64,000 nt of DNA from Thiodiazotropha sp040793985 (GCA_040793985.1 JBFNJI010000024.1:186001-250000); one strand, 5' to 3'. Counted from the first letter of the stretch, positions 25,185 through 34,117 are shown. The notes: generated from the sequence alone by a model not told the origin. Program-made: numbers and translations.

Positions 25185-26300
25185 CTATTCGCCCGCCACA
25201 TACTCGGTGACTTCCAGGTCGAATCCTGACAGTGCGTGTATGCTCTTCGGCGCACTGAGCACACGCATTTTCCTGACACCGAGATCGAACAGGATCTGTG
25301 CCCCCACACCATAGGTTCGCAGCTCCTTGCTGTTGTCCCGTTTAAGGAATTTTTTCTGTGAGGCCTCTGCCGTCTGCATATCCATCATTCGCTGCACGAT
25401 CTCTCTGGCTGTATCGTGATTCCGCAATACCACGATAACACCCTCATCCTCCTTACCGATCATGTTCATGGCGCTGCGTAGCGGCCATCCACATTCGCTG
25501 AATTTGGTTTCGAAGAGATCGCAAAGGCTGTTCTGCATATGCACTCTGACCAGGGTGGGTCGATCAGCGGAGGGATGGCCCTTGACCAGTGCCAGGTGGA
25601 GTTCGTTGTCAACCATGTCCTGGTAGGCCACCAGGCGGAAGTCACCGAACCTGGTGGGAAAATTGCATTCGCTCACACGCTCGATGGTGGTCTCGTTCTT
25701 AACCCTGTAGTGGATCAGATCGGCGATGGTGCCGATCTTCAGATCGAAGTCCTTGGCGAATTTTTCCAGATCGGACCGACGCGCCATGGTACCGTCCTCG
25801 TTGAGGATCTCAACGATCACCGCAGCCGGCGAATGACCCGCCAGACGAGCCAGATCGCAACCGGCCTCGGTATGTCCGGCACGTACCAAAACACCCCCGG
25901 GCTGCGCCATCAGGGGGAAGATATGTCCAGGCTGGACCAGATCCTGCGGCTTTGCCTCCGGGGCCACGGCGGCGAGTATGGTAGTCGATCGATCGGCTGC
26001 CGAGATGCCTGTCGTAACGCCTTCTGCCGCCTCGATGGAGACGGTAAAGTTGGTGGCGGAGAGCTCATCATCGGTGGTCACCATCAATGGCAGACGCAAC
26101 TGGCTGCAGTGCTCCTTGGTCAGGGTGAGGCAGATCAAACCGCGTCCGTATCGGGCCATAAAATTGACGGCTTCGGGGGTTACGCACTCCGCCGCCATGA
26201 CCAGGTCGCCTTCGTTTTCACGATCTTCATCATCCATGATAATGACCATCTTCCCCTGCTTCAGGTCCTCAATGATCTCTTCTGTGGTGTTAAGCGCCAT
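25185..26300 (-). CDS. ribBA: RibB (DHBP synthase) fused to a degenerate GTP cyclohydrolase II domain
   Basis: A 371-residue fusion. Residues 1-200 are 3,4-dihydroxy-2-butanone-4-phosphate synthase with MDDEDRENEGDLVMAAE (23-38) and RAGHTEAGCDLARLAG (140-155), fully intact. Residues 205-371 have the GTP cyclohydrolase II fold, but the zinc motif is broken: after VRVH (251-254) the first cysteine position is Asn257 and the second is Ser268, with only Cys270 kept. This matches the RibBX variant described in Proteobacteria, in which the second domain is not a working cyclohydrolase. The cell should therefore have a separate ribA. The domain's remaining role is unknown. Confidence 0.92.
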   Translation of the reverse strand: MALNTTEEIIEDLKQGKMVIIMDDEDRENEGDLVMAAECVTPEAVNFMARYGRGLICLTLTKEHCSQLRLPLMVTTDDELSATNFTVSIEAAEGVTTGISAADRSTTILAAVAPEAKPQDLVQPGHIFPLMAQPGGVLVRAGHTEAGCDLARLAGHSPAAVIVEILNEDGTMARRSDLEKFAKDFDLKIGTIADLIHYRVKNETTIERVSECNFPTRFGDFRLVAYQDMVDNELHLALVKGHPSADRPTLVRVHMQNSLCDLFETKFSECGWPLRSAMNMIGKEDEGVIVVLRNHDTAREIVQRMMDMQTAEASQKKFLKRDNSKELRTYGVGAQILFDLGVRKMRVLSAPKSIHALSGFDLEVTEYVAGE

Positions 26301-26502
26301 GTACTACCCATGAATTATGTACAAAGTTAACCGTTTATTCTAACAGAGCAGATAGTTCGGGGCATCTGAAATTCACCTACCGATACAAGGCCTTCGGACG
26401 TGATTCATTTGTGATTGTTTCGTGATCGGAAAGGGAATTCGGCGGTTCAGACTCACAAACACGGCAATAATCACCAAGCAACACCCAATTGAGGAGAAGA
26501 TC

Positions 26503-27222
26503 ATGAAAAAGAGCCTGACTGCCCTGGCGGCATCTGTGAGTATACTGTTCTCGGCTAACGGCCTTGCGAGTGACCGGGATGTCAGTGTGGAGATCACAAA
26601 TCTGACCAATGCCATCTATTTCACCCCCCTGCTGGTCGCCACCCACGATCGCAACACCCACCTTTTCGAGGTCAGCACCACGGCATCGGCTAACCTGCAG
26701 GCGATGGCCGAGGGTGGCAATATCAGCGGTCTGATGGACGATGTGATAGCTGCTGGCGGTGAGGTCGTCGCCGATCCGGCATCCGGTTTGCTGGCCCCGG
26801 GGGCCAGCGCTGAGGCGATGATCGACAGGCCTCGCAAACGAAACCGCTATCTCTCGATCGTGGCCATGCTGCTTCCCACAAACGATGGATTTGTCGGCCT
26901 CGACGGCTTGAGAATCCCCAAAAGGAAGGGGACATACACCTACTATCTGCACGGTTATGATGCCGGTACCGAGGCAAATGATGAGATTATAAACGGCGGT
27001 GGCACGCCCGGAACGCTGGGTATTCCGGCCGATCCCGGCGGCAACGCAGGTAGCGGCGGCGTATCCGCGGTTGCAGAGGACCACAACCAGACAGTCCATC
27101 TCCATCGGGGCATTTCGGGAGACAATGACCCGACGGGCGGTGAGAGTGACCTGGATGCCAGAGTACACACCTGGCAGGGACCCGTGGCGCGTCTGGTCAT
27201 ACGTGTAAACGATGACGATTAA
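26503..27222 (+). CDS. Secreted spondin-domain protein
   Basis: A 239-residue protein with a clear signal peptide (MKKSLTALAASVSILF, cleavage after GLAS) and a spondin_N-like domain: VSVEITNLTNAIYFTPLLVATHD near the start, ASGLLAPGASAEAMI, LSIVAMLLPTNDGFVGLDG, and a closing VARLVIRV. The C-terminal third has a glycine-rich acidic loop. Bacterial spondin-domain proteins are periplasmic or extracellular and of unknown role. GAGGAG lies 7 bases before ATG 26503. It is the only rightward gene inside the leftward riboflavin block, which suggests insertion. Its terminator lies within ribE. Confidence 0.85.
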   Translation: MKKSLTALAASVSILFSANGLASDRDVSVEITNLTNAIYFTPLLVATHDRNTHLFEVSTTASANLQAMAEGGNISGLMDDVIAAGGEVVADPASGLLAPGASAEAMIDRPRKRNRYLSIVAMLLPTNDGFVGLDGLRIPKRKGTYTYYLHGYDAGTEANDEIINGGGTPGTLGIPADPGGNAGSGGVSAVAEDHNQTVHLHRGISGDNDPTGGESDLDARVHTWQGPVARLVIRVNDDD

Positions 27223-27248
27223 ACAACGGAGAGTCTACAGCTCACCTG

Positions 27249-27911
27249 CTAATTCCGTATAAAACCATGCTCCTTCAACAGTGACTCGGTTACACCCGGG
27301 TCACTGTTTTTTGTTTCCTGTCCACCCAGCACCAGGCGTTCCAGATAGCGGGCCACCAGGTCGACCTCGAGATTGACTTCACTGCCAACCCGGTAGTTGC
27401 CGATGATGGTCTGTTTCAGTGTGTGCGGTACGATATTCAACTCGAAACTGGCGCCCTCCACACCGTTTACCGTCAAACTCACGCCATCGACACAGATCGA
27501 TCCCTTGTGGGCGATGTAGCGTGCCAGTGCCGCAGGTGCTTCGATCCTGAAACGTATGGATCGGGCATCATCCCGCCGCTCAACCACGCGTCCCACGCCA
27601 TCAACATGTCCACTGACAAGGTGTCCGCCAAGCGGTGTACTCAGAGTCAACGCCTTTTCCAGATTCACCTGATTGCCCGGATGCATTTTTTCAAGGGTGG
27701 TGAGTGAAAGGGTTTCCCTCGAAACATCGGCGCTGAATCCAGCGCCTGACAAGTCGATCACAGTCAGGCAGATACCGTTGGTGGCGATGCTGTCGCCCAA
27801 TACCACACCTTGCAGATCGAGCTCGCCACTCTGTATCGTCAACCGCAGATCGCCCTGCCTGGACTCCATGCCAGTGATACTCCCGACAGCCTGGATGATA
27901 CCGGTAAACAT
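27249..27911 (-). CDS. ribE: Riboflavin synthase (alpha chain)
   Basis: Dismutates two lumazine molecules to riboflavin. The 220-residue protein shows the internal repeat of two lumazine-binding domains: it begins MFTGIIQAVGS, has NGICLTVIDL and FSADVSRETL in the first half, and HKGSICVDGVSLTVNGV with FELNIVPHTLKQT in the second. The ATG at 27911 has GGGAG upstream and fits the family start exactly; a longer reading from 28133 is not supported. The 3' end carries the terminator of the convergent spondin gene (27277-27312). Confidence 0.96.
   Translation of the reverse strand: MFTGIIQAVGSITGMESRQGDLRLTIQSGELDLQGVVLGDSIATNGICLTVIDLSGAGFSADVSRETLSLTTLEKMHPGNQVNLEKALTLSTPLGGHLVSGHVDGVGRVVERRDDARSIRFRIEAPAALARYIAHKGSICVDGVSLTVNGVEGASFELNIVPHTLKQTIIGNYRVGSEVNLEVDLVARYLERLVLGGQETKNSDPGVTESLLKEHGFIRN
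27277..27312 (+). terminator. Intrinsic terminator of the spondin gene, inside ribE
   Basis: AACAGTGACTCGG (27277-27289) and CCGGGTCACTGTT (27296-27308) form a 13-bp stem with one U-G pair and a 6-base loop, followed by TTTT (six T in all counting the stem end). It points rightward, 54 bp past the spondin stop, and lies in the last 22 codons of ribE. The reverse strand has no U-tract. Confidence 0.8.
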
Positions 27912-27993
27912 ATTCAACTCCCATCTACGCGTTTCTTGATTGCTTCTCGAATACAGGTGGGTTACTGCTGGCGAGAGAAATGTAAATGTACGC

Positions 27994-28018
27994 AATTCGC
28001 GTAAAGCTATCGCGAATT
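27994..28018. repeat. Inverted repeat between ribD and ribE
   Basis: AATTCGCG (27994-28001) and CGCGAATT (28011-28018) are perfect 8-bp arms with a 9-base spacer, about 85-105 bp before the ribE start in a 245-bp gap. No U-tract follows on either strand, so an operator or leader hairpin is likelier than a terminator. No FMN riboswitch motif is seen. Confidence 0.45.
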
Positions 28019-28156
28019 TGACAATGATTCCACTAAACGGCCTTGCTTGGCTCGATCGGTACGTCCAAGGCAGTGGACGATCCAACCCGATTGCATATTG
28101 GTTTTGCTTTTCATAATTCGCATTGGTATTCACGCAACATGCTTCAATCTCGGATG

Positions 28157-29272
28157 CTACCTAAGCCTCGCGGTTATGCGAATGTCCTGACCTACCTGGC
28201 GTAGATCGGTGACCCGCAGATCAATCCTGTCAGCCATCTGTGATATGCCCGGAAGGAGAAAGAGACCTCGCCCATCGCTTCCCATCAAGTGGGGTGCCTG
28301 ATAGACAATCAACTCGTCCACCAGACCCTGCTCCATCATTGCTCCCGCAAGGGTTGCCCCCGACTCCAACAGCACATCATTGATCTCCTGCTCCCCCAGA
28401 AAGCGCATCACCTGGTGTAGATCTAGTCGTTCCCTGTCCCCAGGAAGGCGGATAATCTGTGCTCCTGAAGCCTCCAGCGCGGCGCCGTGAACCGGGTCTT
28501 CGTCATTGCATACAATCAGCGTCGGTCCCGGCAATCCCAACATCTTGGCATGCTTCGGCGTTGCCAACCCTGGGTCCAACACCACACGAAGCGGATGTGG
28601 AACGGGAACCCCCTCTTCGAGCTCCAGTTCAGCTGAAGATAAACGAACATTGAGTGAGGGATCATCTGCAAGCAGGGTACCCACGCCGGTGACTATGGCT
28701 GCACTTTGGGCACGTAAGCGATGAACATCGGCACGCGCCGCGGGGGATGTTATCCATTGACTTTCGCCATCTGCCATCGCTGTACGGCCATCCAGGCTCA
28801 TCGCCATCTTGCAGCGTACATAGGGAAGCCCATGGGTCATACGCTTGATGAACCCGGGATTGAGTAGCTCCGCCTGATGCCTCATCACGCCTTCCGTTAC
28901 CGCTATGCCCGCATTGCGCAATAGCTCGAGACCCTGCCCCGCCACCAGCGGATTCGGATCCGTCATCGCCACCACCACACGCTCCAGGCCAGCCTCGACA
29001 AGGGCATCGGCGCATGGCGGTGTTCTGCCGTGATGGCAGCAGGGTTCGAGTGTTACATAGGCTGTCGCGCCCCTCGCGGAAGCGCCAGCGACGGCTAAAG
29101 CGTTGCGTTCCGCGTGGGGCTCACCCGCCCTGCGGTGGAAACCCTCGGCAATGATCTCATCATCCTTGACGATCAGACAGCCAACCCGTGGGTTAGGATG
29201 GGTTGTGTACCAGCCTCGCCGTGCGAGCTGAATTGCCCGTGCCATGAATCGCTGATCGCGGACTGCGTTCAA
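28157..29272 (-). CDS. ribD: Bifunctional riboflavin deaminase/reductase RibD
   Basis: Deaminates and then reduces the pyrimidine intermediate of riboflavin synthesis. The 371-residue protein has an N-terminal cytidine-deaminase-like domain with HAERNAL (residues 53-59) and the zinc motif LEPCCHHGRTPPCADAL (76-92), and a C-terminal reductase domain with MAMSLDGRTAM, SQWITSPAAR and DVLLESGATLAG. Both activities look intact. It overlaps nrdR by 4 bases, the usual nrdR-ribD coupling. Confidence 0.97.
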   Translation of the reverse strand: MNAVRDQRFMARAIQLARRGWYTTHPNPRVGCLIVKDDEIIAEGFHRRAGEPHAERNALAVAGASARGATAYVTLEPCCHHGRTPPCADALVEAGLERVVVAMTDPNPLVAGQGLELLRNAGIAVTEGVMRHQAELLNPGFIKRMTHGLPYVRCKMAMSLDGRTAMADGESQWITSPAARADVHRLRAQSAAIVTGVGTLLADDPSLNVRLSSAELELEEGVPVPHPLRVVLDPGLATPKHAKMLGLPGPTLIVCNDEDPVHGAALEASGAQIIRLPGDRERLDLHQVMRFLGEQEINDVLLESGATLAGAMMEQGLVDELIVYQAPHLMGSDGRGLFLLPGISQMADRIDLRVTDLRQVGQDIRITARLR

Positions 29273-29781
29273 CGCTTCTTTTCCTCATCGTTCAACAGAT
29301 CAAGCTGACGCCGGTGCTGTTCCGGGCTCGGTTGTTGCTCCAGTTTTTCTATCTCTTCGCGAAAAGCGTTTACATCTTCAAATTTACGGTAAACGGATGC
29401 GAAGCGGACATAGGCTACCTGATCAAGCCGTTTCAGCTCATCCATTACCAACTGGCCGATTTCCAGTGAGGCCACTTCCCTCTCGCCGCCTGCCATCAAT
29501 TTCCGGGTTATGTGATTGATCGCACTATCGACCTGGTCGGCACTTACCGGGCGTTTCTCAAGCGCACGGGTCATTCCGGCTCGAAGCTTACGGCCATCGA
29601 AATGAACCCGGCTGCCATCCTGTTTCACCACCCAGGGAAGATTGAGTTCCGCCGTTTCGTAGGTAGTGAAACGCTCTTTGCAGACAGTGCATTCACGGCG
29701 TCTGCGAATCTGGTCACCCTCGCCGGCTAAGCGGGAGTCGATTACCTTTGTATCCTGAGCTCCACAGAATGGACAGCGCAT
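29269..29781 (-). CDS. nrdR: Transcriptional repressor NrdR
   Basis: Zinc-ribbon and ATP-cone repressor of ribonucleotide reductase genes. The 170-residue protein starts MRCPFCGAQDTKVIDSR, has the second cysteine pair in RRRECTVCKERFTTYE, then the ATP-cone (VVKQDGSRVHFDGRKL) and YVRFASVYRKFEDV. Length is slightly more than E. coli NrdR (149) through a charged Gln/Glu-rich C-terminal tail. It lies 122 bp after glyA, as in many gammaproteobacteria. No NrdR target genes are in the window. Confidence 0.97.
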   Translation of the reverse strand: MRCPFCGAQDTKVIDSRLAGEGDQIRRRRECTVCKERFTTYETAELNLPWVVKQDGSRVHFDGRKLRAGMTRALEKRPVSADQVDSAINHITRKLMAGGEREVASLEIGQLVMDELKRLDQVAYVRFASVYRKFEDVNAFREEIEKLEQQPSPEQHRRQLDLLNDEEKKR

Positions 29782-29903
29782 GACTTATAAGTTTTGAAAT
29801 ATGAATGCCGAATTCTGAATTTTCAGACTCACTTTAAACACACCCTTATCCTGATAACTTCCGAGAAAGCAAGCAAGCTGAACTCACAATCCACTATTCA
29901 TAA

Positions 29904-31160
29904 TCAGCCCTTGTAAACAGGGTATTCGGCGCAGATCGCCAACACCTTGCTCTTTACCGAATCGATGACTGCCTGGTCGCCCCGGCTGTCAACCACATCG
30001 CACATCCAACCCGCCAATTCCACACACTCCGCCTCTCCGAAACCACGGGTTGTGGCCGCAGGGGTACCCACCCTGATCCCCGAGGTGACGAATGGCGACT
30101 GGGGGTCATTGGGCACCGCATTCTTATTCACCGTGATGTTCGCCGCCCCCAGCCAGGCATCCACATCCTTGCCGGTAAGACCCGCCTCGATAAAACTGAC
30201 CAGGAACAGATGATCATCCGTACCCTTGGAGACAACATCGTATCCCCGTTCCATAAAGACCTTCGACATGGCGCGGGCATTCTCGATAACCTGCCGCTGA
30301 TACTCCACAAATTCCGGCTCCATCGCCTCCTTGAAGGCGACTGCCTTGGCGGCAATGACATGCATCAGCGGACCGCCTTGTATACCCGGAAAGACCAGTG
30401 AATTTAGTTTTTTCTCGAGCTCCGGATTTTCCTTGGCGAGAATCAGGCCACCGCGTGGCCCGCGCAATGTCTTGTGGGTGGTGGTAGTGGTGACATCCGC
30501 TATCCCTACCGGGTTGGGATAGTGACCAGCCGCGATCAGACCGGCCACGTGGGCCATATCGACAAATAGATAGGCTCCCACAGCATCGGCGATTTCACGA
30601 AATCGTTGCCAGTCCACAATCCGTGAATAGGCGGAGAAGCCGGCTACTACCATCTTCGGCTTGTGTTCTCTGGCCAGGCGCTCGACTTCGTCGTAGTCGA
30701 TCTCGCCGGTATCAGGATTTAGGCCATACTGGATCGCATTGTAGATCTTTCCGGAGAAATTGGGCTTGGCGCCATGGGTGAGATGGCCACCGTGGGCAAG
30801 GCTCATCCCAAGTATGGTGTCCCCCGGTGCGCATAACGCCATATAGACCGCCGCATTGGCCTGGGAACCGGAGTGGGGTTGGACATTTGCATAGTCCGCA
30901 TTGAACAGCGCCTTGGCACGGTCAATGGCGAGTTGCTCGGCGACATCGACATTTTCACAACCACCGTAATAGCGTTTCTGCGGATAGCCCTCCGCATACT
31001 TGTTGGTCATCACACCGCCTTGCGCCTGCATAACCCTTGGGCTTGTGTAGTTTTCCGATGCGATCAGTTCGATATGCTCTTCCTGTCGTCGCTCTTCAGC
31101 CTCCATGGCTTTCCAAAGCTCATCGTCATAACCCTGAATCTGCATGCTTTTATTGAACAT
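29904..31160 (-). CDS. glyA: Serine hydroxymethyltransferase
   Basis: PLP enzyme that interconverts serine and glycine, loading a one-carbon unit on tetrahydrofolate. The 418-residue protein has EEHIELIASENYTS near residue 22, YAEGYPQKRYYGGCENVD, the substrate loop, and the lysine motif VTTTTHKTLRGPRGG where the PLP Schiff base forms. The ATG at 31160 has GGAGAG 6 bases upstream and gives the usual length; a start at 31202 would add 14 residues. Products feed panB and folate-dependent genes found elsewhere in the window. Confidence 0.97.
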   Translation of the reverse strand: MFNKSMQIQGYDDELWKAMEAEERRQEEHIELIASENYTSPRVMQAQGGVMTNKYAEGYPQKRYYGGCENVDVAEQLAIDRAKALFNADYANVQPHSGSQANAAVYMALCAPGDTILGMSLAHGGHLTHGAKPNFSGKIYNAIQYGLNPDTGEIDYDEVERLAREHKPKMVVAGFSAYSRIVDWQRFREIADAVGAYLFVDMAHVAGLIAAGHYPNPVGIADVTTTTTHKTLRGPRGGLILAKENPELEKKLNSLVFPGIQGGPLMHVIAAKAVAFKEAMEPEFVEYQRQVIENARAMSKVFMERGYDVVSKGTDDHLFLVSFIEAGLTGKDVDAWLGAANITVNKNAVPNDPQSPFVTSGIRVGTPAATTRGFGEAECVELAGWMCDVVDSRGDQAVIDSVKSKVLAICAEYPVYKG

Positions 31161-31274
31161 ATCGTTCTCTCCGGCCATAGTGGAAGGGCGGGAATATATC
31201 AAAATATCGGGGCCGAGTCCTGTGCTCTGGGGATCTCAATCAGATCAGGCCTCACCGGACACCGGCTTAAACGA

Positions 31275-32894
31275 TCACCTGCCGATTAGCGAAAGAATGC
31301 CCGACTGCTTTATCAACAGAATGATGTCTTCCCTCGCCCCCATGACATAGATGAGGACGATGCCGACGAAGAGCAGAAACAGCAACAATACAACAGAGAC
31401 AAAGCCGCCAATTTCAAGGCGACGCTTCACCTTGACATCATCCGTCATGACGCGGGTTACCTGCCCCAGAACCGGAAACTCCAACTCTGCCCTGAGGGTG
31501 CGCATATCAAAATAGACCGGTTTTATTATCGACAGCAGAAACGCCAGACCACCACCCACGCCCAAAGCCAGCATCAGCACAGCAGCTGTCAAAAAGAGGC
31601 GCTTAGGCCCGATGGGAAGTAAGGGTACCTTGGGCGGTTCCACGATCCTGAATTTTAGGTTGTCTCCCGCCTCGTCGGCCTGTTCCGACATCCTAGCCGA
31701 CTCCAATCGCGCTACGAGTTCCTGGTAATTCTCCCGATTGATGTCGTAGTCACGGTTCAGTCGGGTCAATTCCGCCTCAACCTGGGGCAGTGTATCCAAC
31801 TTCTCCTTCAGCTCTTCGATTCGCGCGACGTATTCATCATAGCGTAACCGAATCGTCCTTAAGTCGACTTCAGACTGGCGATAGGAGAGCTTCAACTGCT
31901 CCAAGGCTGTTGATATCGTGCCTGCCGAAGTTGCACTCGTTGTCACCATGGCCGGGGCAGCCGCTGCCTGCGCTTGGAGTTCCGCGATTGTTTCCTTTAA
32001 TTCCTGCACATCCGGATGCTGATCGGTATATCTGAGAAGCAGTTCATCGAGTCGTGTCTGCATAGCGAGTATGCGTTGAGCTGTCGGCGAATCCGCATTG
32101 GCCGCCACACCCAGGCTAGCCCTTCTTGTCTCCTCCTCCTCAAGTGTTGTCGTATATTGTCGCTTCAGCTCGTCGCGACGTATCTGGGCCTCTTTGAGTT
32201 CCAGCTGAATCTCATCCAGACCGGATCTGGCCGTTTCCAGCCTTTGAAATATGCCAGCCCCTTCCTGTGGCAGCGTATCAACGTTTTTACGCTTGAATTC
32301 GGTGAGCTTGTTCTCGGCCTCTAGCAGTCTTGTCTCATATTCGTTGATTTGCTGTTGCAGGAATTTTTGCGCGGTGTCCGACTCGATACGGGTATCACCC
32401 AAAGCACTTTCGACAAAGATATCAAGCAATCCCTGCACCACCTTTTGCGCCAAGAAACGGTCGCTATAGGTGTATTGTATTGTGTAAAAATTTTCCGTCT
32501 CCCGGGTGCCGGGAATACGTCGGCGATCCACATCGATAACTATAGTTTCTCTCAACCAGTCAATGAGCTGTTCCCGCTCTTGATTGGTTGCAGCCAGATG
32601 GTCAAGATCAGTTTGCAGAATCAGTTTTTGGAGGTTCTCATGACTGAGCAGGGTTCTGGTCATCAGATGCAGCCGTTGGTTCATGTCGGTTTGCACCGCC
32701 AAACCTTCGAGCAATGGCCGAAGTACACTCTCAGTATCGACATAGACCTTAGCTTCCGATTGATATTCATCGGGTTTCGCAAACACTACCGCCCAGCCCG
32801 CTAAGGCGATGGCCCATGAGAGCGCAACCGCCGGCCATCTGAAACGCCATGCTGATCGAAGGTAGTTCTTTATCTGTAAAATAATTTCGTTCAT
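31275..32894 (-). CDS. XrtA-type polysaccharide chain length determinant (Wzz family)
   Basis: A 539-residue inner-membrane protein of the Wzz/polysaccharide co-polymerase family, of the type found in XrtA/PEP-CTERM exopolysaccharide loci. There is a membrane helix at about 20-38, then YQSEAKVYVDTESVLRPLLEGLAV, a long coiled-coil periplasmic part (about 180-400), a PLLPIGPKRLFL motif before a second helix (about 435-455), and a final helix near 500-520. It would set exopolysaccharide length. No exosortase, glycosyltransferase or kinase gene lies beside it, which is unusual. It precedes glyA on the same strand with 114 bp between. Confidence 0.88.
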   Translation of the reverse strand: MNEIILQIKNYLRSAWRFRWPAVALSWAIALAGWAVVFAKPDEYQSEAKVYVDTESVLRPLLEGLAVQTDMNQRLHLMTRTLLSHENLQKLILQTDLDHLAATNQEREQLIDWLRETIVIDVDRRRIPGTRETENFYTIQYTYSDRFLAQKVVQGLLDIFVESALGDTRIESDTAQKFLQQQINEYETRLLEAENKLTEFKRKNVDTLPQEGAGIFQRLETARSGLDEIQLELKEAQIRRDELKRQYTTTLEEEETRRASLGVAANADSPTAQRILAMQTRLDELLLRYTDQHPDVQELKETIAELQAQAAAAPAMVTTSATSAGTISTALEQLKLSYRQSEVDLRTIRLRYDEYVARIEELKEKLDTLPQVEAELTRLNRDYDINRENYQELVARLESARMSEQADEAGDNLKFRIVEPPKVPLLPIGPKRLFLTAAVLMLALGVGGGLAFLLSIIKPVYFDMRTLRAELEFPVLGQVTRVMTDDVKVKRRLEIGGFVSVVLLLFLLFVGIVLIYVMGAREDIILLIKQSGILSLIGR

Positions 32895-33435
32895 TTACTT
32901 TGTTGAATTGGCTATAGCTAATTGTATTTGGAATCGATCCTGGACTGATGGTTGTATTGAATATAGGGGTACCTTTTAAGCTTCCTCTACATGAGTGATT
33001 CAATCCGTAGGTTCAGTCTATATACTCCCTCACGGCTAATCCAGCCTTCGGTAAACTCGCAAACCGATTGGTTGGCCAACCGACCCGGGGGTGATGGAGA
33101 CAAACCCTGTGGTAGATGCCCCCCGATCCAGGAGAGGCATGGCATGGAGCGGTGCACAAACGACAATCCAAACCCCGGCAGGCAGAATCCCCAGTCTCTC
33201 TTATTATTATATATATCAGACAGTTGGGTAATTTCCTCAGGCTTGCTGAGGATAGAATACCAGGCAAAAACCGCTGTATATGCAATTGGTTTCCAAGTGC
33301 TGAATCCAATTCACCATATCAGACGTATCCTATTGTATATAAAGAACTATTTTAATCTTCTAAAGAACCAATCCATGCAGCCAGAAAGGCTTCTGTCTCT
33401 TGCACCCCTGCCAATTTATAGACGAGAATCAGGTA
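32895..33435. other. 541-bp intergenic region, divergent leader
   Basis: The gap lies between the leftward chain-length gene and a rightward unknown gene. No coding region is supported. It has a 12-bp palindrome GGTTGGCCAACC (33070-33081), a 6-bp hairpin CCTCAG-GCTTG-CTGAGG (33235-33251) and an AT-rich patch at 33201-33218. I compared both strands by eye with c-di-GMP riboswitch signatures and saw no match. The length suggests promoters or a leader RNA for the exopolysaccharide-type gene. Confidence 0.5.
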
Positions 33436-34080
33436 ATGAACGGTAATCTAAAGTGTGTTGATGGCCTCTACTACCCGGAATTCCACACCGGTTGGGGCGG
33501 TTGTGCCGAAGAGCTGTTCCACTACACCTCGAGGTATTTCGCCTGTACCGAGGCGTTTCTAAGGAACCTTGCGGATCAACGCCAATTCAACATGTCGGGA
33601 TATCAGGCCAACAAGCTGAGCAAACAGCAGCGCCATCTCATGGCCGCAATACTTGCATGTGAACCAAATCTCCAATCTGCCCGCGCCATCACCCAGATTG
33701 TGCGCGGAGTGATCAACGGCGAATCGGGGATCAGTGAAACCCTTGCGGAAAACTACAGGGATCATCTGAATGTCTTCCCTGAAGATGCCGAACTCGTCTA
33801 CTCCGACCGCCCACATCATCACAAGCAACCCGATGTCGCTCCCCTCGATCCGTTTCTCAATCTTGCCGCCCGTCTGAATCTGCCGGTGGCGGTACACACC
33901 CACCATCTGGAGGTGTCATTGAAGGTTCTGGCGCAACATCTTGACTCACCCAATCCCTCGCTACGCAACAGCCTCCAGGATGCGATACTGGAACTCCACT
34001 TTGCCGGCTACGCGATCAAGAATCATCCTGGTTTGACGCATAAGACAGCGCGAGAACTGGGAAACAAGAACTCGCGCTGA
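33436..34080 (+). CDS. Hypothetical protein, unrecognised
   Basis: A 214-residue soluble protein I do not recognise. It has no signal peptide or membrane helix. Visible traits are a Cys/aromatic-rich N-terminal third (YYPEFHTGWGGCAEELFHYTSRYFACTE), and a histidine-rich middle with DRPHHHKQPD and VAVHTHHLEVS that could bind metal. A helical C-terminal part ends HFAGYAIKNHPGLTHKTA. The ATG at 33436 has AGG only 2 bases upstream; a TTG at 33400 in frame is possible. It sits alone between a 541-bp gap and the convergent purL. Confidence 0.65.
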   Translation: MNGNLKCVDGLYYPEFHTGWGGCAEELFHYTSRYFACTEAFLRNLADQRQFNMSGYQANKLSKQQRHLMAAILACEPNLQSARAITQIVRGVINGESGISETLAENYRDHLNVFPEDAELVYSDRPHHHKQPDVAPLDPFLNLAARLNLPVAVHTHHLEVSLKVLAQHLDSPNPSLRNSLQDAILELHFAGYAIKNHPGLTHKTARELGNKNSR

Positions 34081-34117
34081 ACTCGACCTGTTGCAGAGGT
34101 ATATCCGGGCTATGGCG

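Noticed and set aside
26301..26502. Possible FMN riboswitch upstream of the ribB fusion
   Set aside because: The conserved stretches of the FMN aptamer are absent on the minus strand in this 202-bp gap.
33001..33300. Possible c-di-GMP riboswitch before the exopolysaccharide-type gene
   Set aside because: By eye neither strand has the conserved GEMM core sequences; a covariance model scan would be decisive.
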